Shown piece by piece: positions 54,698 to 64,000 of a stretch of 64,000 bases of DNA. Below the pieces are notes generated by a model. That model worked only from the letters and a program-made list of their open reading frames with translations. It made no database searches and was not told the DNA's origin. Every line of letters begins with the position of its first letter. Within the stretch, counting starts at the first letter, position 1. A program made the position numbers and the translations under genes. Source of the DNA: Pogostemon cablin (taxonomy: Eukaryota > Streptophyta > Magnoliopsida > Lamiales > Lamiaceae); NCBI GenBank assembly GCA_023678885.1, contig CM042955.1:22827835-22891834 (forward strand), in the 5' to 3' direction.

Positions 54698-56304
54698 ATA
54701 TATTAAAGTATCTTAAATAAATAAATATACTATTTTTGAGTTATTCTATACCATGTGTCACCTCTATAATAATTTATGCTATGTGTCAAGTGTATATAGA
54801 ATTTGGATGCTTATGTGGCGTCTCTAAACATAACATGTCAAAATAATAAAAAAAAATTAATTAGATAACATATCACATTTATGTTAAAATTAATTATTAT
54901 TATAACATTTATATATATTAATTATTTATTACGTGAATTGTGCAAATATCATAAATATGAATACTATGAATACTATATTACTATTTTCGTTAGATTGATT
55001 ATAATTAATTAATTTAATTATTATAATATATAATTACACAACAATTCACTATATTTTCTTTTTATAGGTTCATATTATCATTTCACATAATAAAATATTA
55101 AAAAATTATAAAAAATAATTATAAATGTGTATAGATGATTTTTAAATTTAGGTATGAATTTTAGAGATATAAATAAGGATTATTAAATTAAAAACAACAT
55201 ATTTTTGTGCATTTATATTTTATTATATTTTAAAAATATGGATTATTAATTTTTAGAATGATTAATTATTACTTTTAATTGATTTATTTTAATTTATCAC
55301 AATAAAAGTATAAAAATTAAAATTAATAAAAAAAATAGTAATTTATTATTTAAAAAAGTATTAGTTTATCAATTGGATGAGTAATAGTTATTCGTTTAAA
55401 AAAATCATAATGTGCGATGAATTTACAAAATATTTTTTTTAAAAAATTATTTGACTATTAATTTCTTTTAATACATTATTATACGTTGGTTAAAGTCATA
55501 ATTATCATAATTTATTAATTAATATGTGTATATTTATATTTTATTTTATATTATATTTTTCTTTTATATATGTAAATTAAAAAAATTATATTAATATAAT
55601 TAAATATTGATATCTTTCACATGTAATGTGCGAAGCATAATATTATAATATATTATTTTAAAGAGTAGAATTTAATACACCATGTTATATACTCCATTTC
55701 CAAAATAATTTGCATTATTAAAATAATTTAATTATTGTAAAATTATTAATTAATTTAATATATTATCATATTTCATGAAAAAGATACATAAATTTATATT
55801 TTATTTTTCTTTATATTTTTCTTTTACTTATTTAAATAAAAAATTATATTAATTTAATTAAAATTAATGTATTTTCTCATACGATTCACAGGCATAATAG
55901 TAGTTAATACTAATAATAACTTTTGTATGTTAACTTTTCTATTAATAATTAGTATACTATTAATAATTTAATACCCTCCAACTGATTATTATTTTTATTT
56001 TGTTACAAACAAGTAATTTAGAAATGAAATATAAAAGACATCATAACATATAATATTGAAAATCAATTAACTCAGTTCACAAATAACATTAAAATATTTG
56101 AAATTCGAAATTTTTCTTTGAATTATTTAGGTTTAAACTTATAAAATTATGGTACATTATTGATATTAGAATAGCATTTGATGTATTCCGTGCTTATTTA
56201 TTTATGCTCAATTTGTATTTTTCTTTTCTTTTTCTAGGTCGTTAATGTCTCCAAAACAAACGTATATTAATATTATTTGTTAGATTTATTAGAGAGTAAT
56301 AGAA
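54698..56304. other. very AT-rich spacer
   Basis: 1.6 kb of AT-rich DNA dominated by AATTATTA-type words. No open frame, MITE end or structured repeat that I can support. Confidence 0.6.
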
Positions 56305-56309
56305 CTACC

Positions 56310-56512
56310 TGTTAAAAAATCATAAAAGAAAGATAGGGAGAAATGTAAAATAGAGAGTAGAGAGAAAAGATAGAGGAGCAAAAGCCAGAGTCAGAGCCCT
56401 TTCGTTATCATCATAAAATCGTTCTTAATACATTCGAAAAAACCCCACTCCCTGCAGAAGAGGAGAGTGGTTATTAACTCGTAATGGCCACGTCATAAAT
56501 AATGTTACAACA
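56310..56512 (-). repeat. 3' LTR of the decayed LTR element, 203 bp
   Basis: TG...CA ends; its right third matches 59932-59996. Confidence 0.8.
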
Positions 56513-56539
56513 CTCCCCCTTGTACATTACGATATTCAT

Positions 56540-57260
56540 ACCTCGTTAAAAATCTCGCTAGAAAATCTTGTGGGAAAAACTATTCAAGGAAAAGAGTACA
56601 TATCTTATGATTTTCATGTGTTATAGCTACCTCGTTAAAAACCTTCAACTAAGAAAACCACATGAGAAAAACTTAGTTAAGGAAAAAATAGTATAGCTTG
56701 ATCTTCAGGACCCAATCTTCAGGATTATTAAAAGTTATCGTTCTTCTTGAACATGATAATTTAATATGTCTCATTAAAAACCTTTTAACTAAGAAAACCT
56801 TATGGGAAAAACTTAATTAAGGAAAAAAAGAGTGCAGCATCGGTCTTCAGGATCCAATCTTCAAGATTGTTCAAAAGTTATCATTTTTCTTGAACACAAT
56901 AATCTAGTTTGTCTCATTAAAAACCTTCAACTAAGAAAACTTCATGGGAAAAAGCTTATTTAAGGAAAAAGAGTACATAATTGGTCTTCAGGACTCAATC
57001 TTCATGATTGTTTAAAAGTTTATTGATCCCCCTGATCGCAATAATCTAGTCTGTCTCATTAAAAACCTTCAACTAAGAAAATCTCGTGAAAAAAGCTTAG
57101 TTAAGGAAAAAAGAGTACAGACCTTATGATTTTGACGTGTTAGCATCAGTTGCCTCATTACAAACCTTAAAGCTAAGAAAACCCAGTGGGAAAAAACTTA
57201 GTTAAGGAAAAAGAGTACAACCATTGGTATTCAGGACCTAATCTTCTAGATTGTTTGAAA
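56540..57260. repeat. tandem CTCATTAAAAACCTTCAACTAAG repeats
   Basis: The word CTCATTAAAAACCTTCAACT (or CTCGTTAAAA...) followed by AAGAAAACC..TGGGAAAAA and TTAGTTAAGGAAAA recurs at about 56542, 56631, 56770, 56913, 57055 and 57154, spaced 89-143 bp. Copies alternate with AATCTTCAGGATT-type small hairpins. It sits next to the 3' LTR of the element. Confidence 0.85.
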
Positions 57261-60001
57261 TTACTACTCCCCCTGAAAACAACGTTATTTTGAAACATAA
57301 CTACTGATCTTCAGGATCTAAAATTTGTGAATTTATTTGAACTCATCATTCTCCCTAAAGACATCAATCTTTTGGGTCTACATAGTATGATACTTCGAGT
57401 AAAACTTTCAAAAATACAAGTTGGGGGTAAGTAATAAAAACAAATCATCTGGATTATTACATGAGTAAACTCTTTGTGTAATATTTCATCGCTCTTCAGG
57501 AGTTCACATGGTGAAATAAATTTATTGTCCTCTCCATGTATAAATTGCTCATGTTTTATACAACACATAATTTATTATCTCATAAAAGATTACAATGGAG
57601 TATATACAAATCATGATGCCACATAGGATACAAATATTTTATATCATCCATCATAACAATACACCAGTCTGAATTGTAACGTAATGGGGATCGAATCATA
57701 ATTAATATTCGATTAATATGTATGTCAATGTCTCATTGGTTTCTTATAATTAAACCAATATATATTTTGTATCAAAGCGATACATGAGGATATATTTAAT
57801 TTTAATTAAATATCTCATTATCAAAGAATCATAAAAATCTTGTTATCATGTTCATCATAAATGCATATCAAGTCTGATACAATTATGAAGACTTTAAAAA
57901 GTACTAAAAGTGACACTTCTGGTCCAAAATATCCTCATTATATACTTCAAGTATACAAACGTTTATTTTCCTCTTCAGGGGATTAAACAATAATTGACTT
58001 ACAAAATTGAATGAGATTGATAAAAATTATATATATAACCATCATCAGGTAAATTAACTGGTGTTTATAATTCAATATTTCTTTTGAATAATTCTCAATC
58101 TACAGGTTGAGATGATTCTTTGGTTGATCAAAATCTTTCATTTTGAAAAATCCATCATTCGGCTTGAGTAAACTTATACTCCTACAAATTTCTTATATGT
58201 TGCAACCACAAATATAAATATAGGTAGTGTTCCTTCTTCAAGAGGAAACCATCCAATTAAAATGTAGTACATTCTCATAGTTTGTAATAGGTTCGTAATA
58301 ATTTATATCCATCAGGGATTTTCATATATCCATCACGAGTTTATATCCATCAGAAATTCTGATATAAGTTTAACGTCTTGTGACGCGTATTAACTGCATA
58401 TCTAAATTTATTGTAATTGTCATATAATTAAGTAGCGAAACATTATATAATGACTTTATAATGGGAGGATGTTCATCATCAATTAATTTTGAGTCTCTGC
58501 AAGAACTCTTTCACTTTAATCTCGATTTATTTTCACAACTTCACTCTTTGCACGTCCTTTTGGGACAAATATTTATATTCATTGACATACATGTATTTAA
58601 GGATAAATTTTTCGCGAGTAAAGCTCTATTTCAATTGTCACTTTATGTCTTACTCATTTTGAGTGCTTCTGGCACTTTATCATTTCTTATAGACACTGGA
58701 TCCAGATTTTTAAGACAGTAAGAACAATTAAATAGATAAATGTATTGTCGACAACTTTGATAATACAATAAATGTATTTCTCCCAGTGATTATAACAACT
58801 CTATATTTATTTAACTAGATCCTCGTCATTTCTCAAATGTTTGGATCTAGCCGTTTTGCATGCCCAGTATTTTGATTATTTGGTGCACATGCAATTTACT
58901 GGGTATTTATCTTCTGAAAAAATTTATTTGAGAGTGTTCTTGTTTTAAAACAAACTCTCTAACTTATTTTGGAAGTGACTATTTATGAATTTTATTTTCC
59001 GCAGACTTTTGATTTTTCACATTTATTAAACCTTTCACGCTTCTGGCGTTGAAAATTATTAGTAAAATGATCCCTGGGGAACTACACTTCTAGTGGTGAA
59101 TTTGTAATAAGTATTTGGGACTTAGTCACTTTTTATGATAATTTGACAGTTTATTTTCTAAGTAAATTAATTATATACTGAACTTCTGGTTCAATTTGTC
59201 TAGTGCAAGATAATGAAGATGCTTTTATATTATGAAATTTCTCGGCATTTCTTTAAATTTTGAGCTTTTATCTCCCTCTAATGTCGTGAAATAGTCTTAA
59301 TTTAAAGTACAGTTACTTAAATATACATTGATCCCCTATTTGGGCTTTATTATGTATTTAAGAATAAACGGATTTATCATTAAATGCCCAATAAGGTACG
59401 ATGTTGTGGTAATATATTTACAAAATGTAAACTGCACACTTTAATATATAGTTGCAGATGGAAAATGTGGAGGCTTCTGGTCTTACTTAAGCACTAGTTA
59501 TAAGGGGGTATTATGTGATAATGATATGCAGGGACCAGATTTGAATTAAATAATTTTATATTCCCCAATAAGCAAAATAATTATTAGAATTTTATAATAA
59601 ATTATTCATTAAGTGTGAACATAAAAAGTCTGATGTTTCACTTATATGATGTATGTATTTCAAGATTATTTCAATTGACTTCAATTGAGTAGTCAAATTT
59701 TGAGCTCTCATAATTTCAGTGAAATGATTGTATAAGGACTTATTCTTAGTCCAATTTGTGGATACATCAATAAAATTTAACTTTGGTCATAACAATTAGA
59801 AAATTCGACCAATATTTCTCTTTAAATCTCTTGAACATATTAGGAGATTTAATTCCAACTTTAGTATATGAATATCATAAAAAATTTCGTTCAAGCAAGT
59901 TTCACAGATTTATCCATGTGAAATAAAGAGGGTCCCTGCAGAAGAGAAGAGTGGTCATTAACTCGTAATGGCCACGTCATAAATAATGTTACAACACTAC
60001 C

Positions 60002-60529
60002 TAATATTTGTTAGATTTATTAAAATCATTTGTAGACTCATACCAAATAGAAAATTCGATTTTGGTATAAAAAAAATACTTCATTTGTTCCATGTTAAAT
60101 TTAATTTTTTTTTTGTTTTCGTCTATTCCCTATTAAATTTCACAAAAATAAAATAAAATAAAATCACATCAATCATCAATTCTAAAAATATATTTTAATT
60201 GCGAATTTATCACTTCCACCAAACACATAACATATTTTATAATTTATTTAATATCTTAAAATATTCCACTCTCTGTTCGGCAATTGTGTTCACGTTCCAC
60301 ATTGTTTAAGAAAAAAATAATCAATTTTAGTACTTAGGTAATAAATAACATATAAATTAATGTTATGAGTATTAGGTAGGAACGATAAATTTAAAAATAA
60401 AATAACTTTCGAGATTATTGTTATTTCATTTTTTGTGGTGTGAAAATTATTGTAGGACGAAATGAGGAAAGCAAGAAAATTTTTGTGGGATATAGGAGTA
60501 TATTATATGTAGCATGTGATAAAGTTGAA
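60002..60529. other. spacer with a Stowaway/mariner-related MITE
   Basis: 60264-60498 has a left end (CACTCTCTGTTCGGCAATTG, then CACGTTCCACATTGTTTAAG) very like the left part of the mariner at 52080 (CACGTTGTTTAAGAAAAA). The right end, inverted, is CTCCTATATCCCACAAAAATT. TA lies at both edges. Confidence 0.5.
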
Positions 60530-63450
60530 TAATAATAAAGTATGAATAAAAGATAAAAAGTATGGAAGATACTGGCATTAGAATTTTATATTTAAAATTA
60601 TTATATAATTTAGAGTAAAATTTTGTGATTTTGAAATTAGACCATCAATTTTTTTCTTTTTTATTATTATAAAATAATATCAAATTTTGGAAGTATAGAG
60701 AAACATGGCCTTACGAATGTGTGATATTTTACCTGTCTCCTGTAATCTCGCCTAAAAATAGGCATATATAACTATTTCACTCATGCATCGAGAAGGAGCT
60801 CAACACCACAATGATAAAAAGCCCTGCCCACATGTGTCGATTTCGGGTACAAATACCCTTTCATTTATGTTTAAAGGTCTTGTTCGAGCTTTTCCTGTGA
60901 GTTTGACATTGGTTACTTTAGCACCAACCCACCCTTTAATTTATGTTTAAAGATCTTGTATGAGCTTTTCCTGTGAGTATGTCATTGGTTACTTTAGCAC
61001 CGTAGCGCCTGGTGCTCGGCTCGAGTCAAACTCCTTAGAGGCTACTCTTGAAGCTCTATAAGCTCAGCTAAGTCGCTCCAAAAGGTGTATCTTCGATATG
61101 GGGAACTATAAGCTTAACTTAGAAGTAACAAGTTATCCTTTATTTTCAATTTGATCTCTCAATAAATAGAAAATCTCTAATGTGTTACACATCAAGCTAC
61201 TTAATATGCCCATAAATTAAACATTAGTAAATCACTTTTAATTAATCCCACTTTAAATGAACTAGTAACCTACTTATTTACGAAGTATAATTTTGAATTT
61301 TCTATATAATTTTGGTATAATATCTTCTGTGTCACACATTTGATAGATAATACGTAATAGAGAAGAAAAATTATAACCTAAAATGGAAAGTATTAACCTC
61401 TAGGAGCATTTAGCCTTCAAGTGTTAATTATATAATTAGTGGTATAGAAAAAGATGCAAATAGAATCCAATGCGGCGTCCACATCCTGCAAGTCAACTAC
61501 ACGCGAGGTTAACATATTGAATGAATATTAACACCATTTAAACGGTTGAATTTGGATCAGTATTATTTTTTTGCCCCCATAATCAATAATCTTTGTGACA
61601 TTTGCTAATAAAGAGATCTTTCAACTCCAAATTATTGAATAAATTTTTAATCAAACATTCTAGATTTATCATAAAATATTTATGATAAAAACTCATATGA
61701 GACTGTTTCACCGAGAAACAAGGTTCACCTTTTCAGAATAGAGGTTACACTTTCAAAAATGACTGTACATAAAAAAAATGCATCTCCACTAGTTAAAATT
61801 CTATTAGCAACAACCAATTGAAGATCAATTAAGGTAGCAACATTTTTAACACAAAACCTACCTACTTACACCAGACAATTAACTCATAAATATTTGGATA
61901 AAATTAGAATGATGAATATTGCTTGACATGTATTCTGAAGCTACAATGGTCAGCTATCATTAATAGTCAACAAAAAACTAACCTGAATCGGGTGTTCTCG
62001 CACTCTATGTTAGGTTAAGTCATAGAAATGATCAAATTTTGCAGCAAGAGTGTTCAGAATTCATAGCATGTCTACTCTGTATGTGATTTCTTGTATGCCC
62101 GCACCTTTCATCACCTCGAATCACCCTCCCTAGAATCTACTATTCTCTCCTGCAAGATCAAGAAAAGGTGGCTTTTCGTTGGTAATTTGGTGCAATCATT
62201 TGTAATAATGTAACTATCAACATGAGTACAGACAATTTAGGGTCGATTCAAAAAAGAAAAAGAAAAGAAATCATGCCCCCTCCATCCCCCACCCCTTCCT
62301 CCCAAAGCTGCAGGTTTGCCACATTAATGTAACCACATGAATTTGTTAAAAATCTGTCTAGCAATGAGTAGGGTACCAATTAATTATAATTGAAGTAACA
62401 AAACAGAATATTTGGATGAAGTAGATATCACAAATAAACTAAGCCTAAAAACACTAGCAGTCGCCAAGGAATTAGCATCAGGAGATCGCTCCAGATATCA
62501 ATTACTGCTAATACCTTAAGAGATGCATTCTGAGCAAGAAGTCGCTCATACTCACTCCTTATATGTGCCAATTCTCCTCGTAGAGATGCATTTTCTTCTT
62601 TTAAAGATTCAGCACGTTGAGCTAATTCATCACATTCTGACTGAATCCCATAAACAAAAACAAGAAATAGCATTGGGTTTAATCTGATGCTTGTTTCATA
62701 GGCTAGAAGAAATAAATAAGGGAAGCAACAGTTAATTACCTGCTTGCGCAATCTGGACCGCCGAGCAGATTCCCTATTTGACTGCTTTCTTCTCTGTCTT
62801 TTAAGCTCCCTCTCATCCTGAAATTACAAAAAAATATTAGTGGTCAGGGAACTAAACAAGGTTAATATAATCCATAATATTTCTTCACCATAAGAATGAT
62901 GTGACATCTGATTGCGTGCAGTCTTTTCATCAAGAGAAGGGAAGCCAGAAATGCGGAACATAATAGATTCGAGAAACTTAGATACTAGTTCACTTTAGCA
63001 ACAACTTCCAAGAATAGCACATTTGCAAGGGGTTTTAGCATACTTATTATTTCAGACTAGATGAATTATCCATTATCATGTCATCTAATGGTTATAGAAT
63101 ATTACATTTGACTGACTCATTGATAGACCTCTTCACGTTTATAACAGATGGAATAAGGTTGTCATGGGCTCGGCACAAGTCCTGGATTAGTTTAAATGGT
63201 AGTTGTATGTTAAAGTTATAATGTCTTTGAATAGTTATATTTGACAGTCATGGGAAGTTGCACAAATAGGATTTTTTGTAATGTCTTATTAGATTTGCAC
63301 CTTTGGGTTGTGGACACTTTTGAGTATTTGTAAGTTACTTTCTTAAATCTAAATTCTGATAGACTTCACTCTATCAACTTGGTCCCAACCTGCTGCTTTC
63401 TGTCACCATTGAGACAGAAAGATTCGAAAAGAGATACTTGATTTGATGGA
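60530..63450. repeat. segmental duplication copy B
   Basis: Colinear with 45040-47060 and longer. It holds an internal 78-bp duplication (ATTTATGTTTAAAG..CTT...TTTCCTGTGAG...TTGGTTACTTTAGCACC at about 60872 and 60950), the intact bZIP exons, and the AGTCCTGGATTAGTTT to GAGACAGAAAGATTCG block that abuts gypsy-like coding debris. Confidence 0.9.
62111..62817 (-). CDS. last three exons of a G-box-binding (GBF/bZIP16-68-like) bZIP protein, partial
   Basis: Three exons with consensus splice sites and phase-0 junctions. 62817-62740 encodes the basic region (DERELKRQRRKQSNRESARR, then SRLRKQ). 62640-62515 encodes the leucine zipper (SECDELAQRAESLKEENASL, then RGELAHIRSEYERLLAQNAS, LK). 62149-62111 encodes ERIVDSREGDSR and a stop. 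The basic region N-x7-R and the zipper are those of plant group G bZIPs, nuclear factors that bind CACGTG. The frame is undamaged. The N-terminal proline-rich part and other upstream exons are not seen before 64000. Gypsy-like debris lies upstream from 63440, so this is either a 3' gene fragment or a gene whose intron holds a transposon, with its 5' exons beyond the window. Confidence 0.78.
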
Positions 63451-63970
63451 GAAATCTATCGCCCAACTTCAGGATCTTTCATCCACAGTTACCGACATGG
63501 TAACTGCCATGGATGACATCAAAAACAGTTACAGGCTGTTTGCTCTACTCCAAACCTTTACACCTATAGCCATTCTGGTTGCACCATTGACGCCTACAGC
63601 CATTCCGGTTACACCATTGACACCTTACCGCAGCATCGCTTCTTCCAAGATCACGGGAGCATCCCAGAATTCTATGTTTACTTGCTTTAACATGCCATTG
63701 GAAGTGCGACAGCAGTTTCCGCTCTACCCGAAGACTTAATGGCTGTTTAACGCCATATTTGCCTTTGGAGAAGCAAGGTTGCAGAAAATTTTCACGCATG
63801 CGAAGTTTGGTGGAGCAGGTCCTTGTGCGTTGGCTGAACAGGGGAGAGGATGATGATACTTGGATTGATGTTGCAGAATTTCGAGCTCAATGGTCAGAAT
63901 TCCGCTTGAGGACAAGTCCTGGATTAATTTATGTTTAAATTCGTATTTGTATTATTCTATTTCTCTGAGT
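63443..63970 (+). pseudogene. gypsy-like retrotransposon debris (gag start joined to chromodomain end)
   Basis: An open frame from 63443 (MMEKSIAQLQDLSSTVTDMV) looks like the N-terminal coiled region of a gypsy gag. Shortly after, from about 63798, the text LVRWLNRGEDDDTWIDVAEF and RAQWSEF resembles the C-terminal chromodomain of chromoviral integrases. Nothing of protease, RT or RNase H lies between, so the internal part is deleted. The upstream 63157-63377 could be its LTR (TGTCATGGGC to CTATCA), but I cannot confirm it. The match is by eye and only moderate. Confidence 0.45.
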
Positions 63971-64000
63971 AGTTTTATTTTTCTGCGAGGTATTAGGGGG

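Larger units (their letters stand above)
56310..59996 (-). mobile_element. decayed LTR retrotransposon, non-coding, 5' LTR truncated
   Basis: Flanked by the perfect duplication CTACC (56305-56309 and 59997-60001). The left (3') LTR is 56310-56512, TGTTAAAAAATC to TTACAACA, followed by CTCCCCCTTG, which is a polypurine tract on the minus strand. At the right only the last 65 or so bp of the LTR survive (about 59932-59996, CCTGCAGAAGAG to ACAACA), and no primer site is seen, so a deletion removed most of the 5' LTR and the priming region. No polyprotein motif is recognisable in any frame. The frame at 58461-58721 is not assigned. Confidence 0.85.

Noticed and set aside
58461..58721. 86-codon plus-strand frame in the decayed LTR element
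   Set aside because: Opposite to the element's orientation and without any retroelement motif.

Overview
The window is nuclear DNA of a flowering plant, most likely a eudicot. The evidence is an intronless CC-NB-ARC-LRR resistance gene, tRNA-Met-primed Ty1/copia elements, Stowaway and mariner ends with TA duplications, an intron-bearing MULE transposase with a SWIM finger, a tRNA-derived SINE, and long AT-rich intergenic DNA. I cannot name the species. Almost everything here is a decayed or nested mobile element. The genes that look usable are one NLR (218-3406), one small secreted-peptide gene (16043-16246), one copia polyprotein (20747-24694), one Myb/SANT-like gene (36137-36929) and perhaps the last three exons of a G-box-type bZIP gene (62111-62817).

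Layout. 0.2-12 kb: two related NLR genes on the minus strand. The first is a full open reading frame. The second carries three nonsense codons in its NB-ARC domain and is split in the LRR by a 4.6 kb copia element (LTRs 4696-4996 and 9001-9331, target duplication AGGTG). 12-16 kb: AT-rich spacer with several MITEs. 16.0-16.3 kb: a secreted-peptide gene with a clear TATA box.

16364-43158: I read this stretch as one giant Mutator-like element. Its ends are diverged inverted repeats of about 130 bp with matching internal landmarks, flanked by a near-perfect 9-bp duplication (TTAAATATA / TTAAATATC). A transposase gene runs inward from the left end and a DUF1985-Ulp1 protease gene runs inward from the right end, the convergent plan of maize MuDR. 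Between them lie a GRF zinc-finger gene, two Myb/SANT-like genes, a 650-bp tandem duplication and a tandem array of about 175-bp units. A 10.5 kb copia element (19519-29988, duplication GTTGT) sits in a transposase intron, and that element's 5' LTR was itself hit by a 1965-bp solo LTR (27687-29651, duplication ACGGT). The three layers can be ordered in time.

43-64 kb: spacer with a SINE and MITEs. Two paralogous segments (about 45040-47060 and 60530-63450) carry the end of a bZIP gene. Between them are remnants of a third NLR, a GGCCCTGTGAGGCAC minisatellite interrupted by a probable solo LTR, a mariner-like element with a broken transposase (52080-54695), and a decayed LTR element with a truncated 5' LTR (56310-59996, duplication CTACC). 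The window ends in gypsy-like debris.
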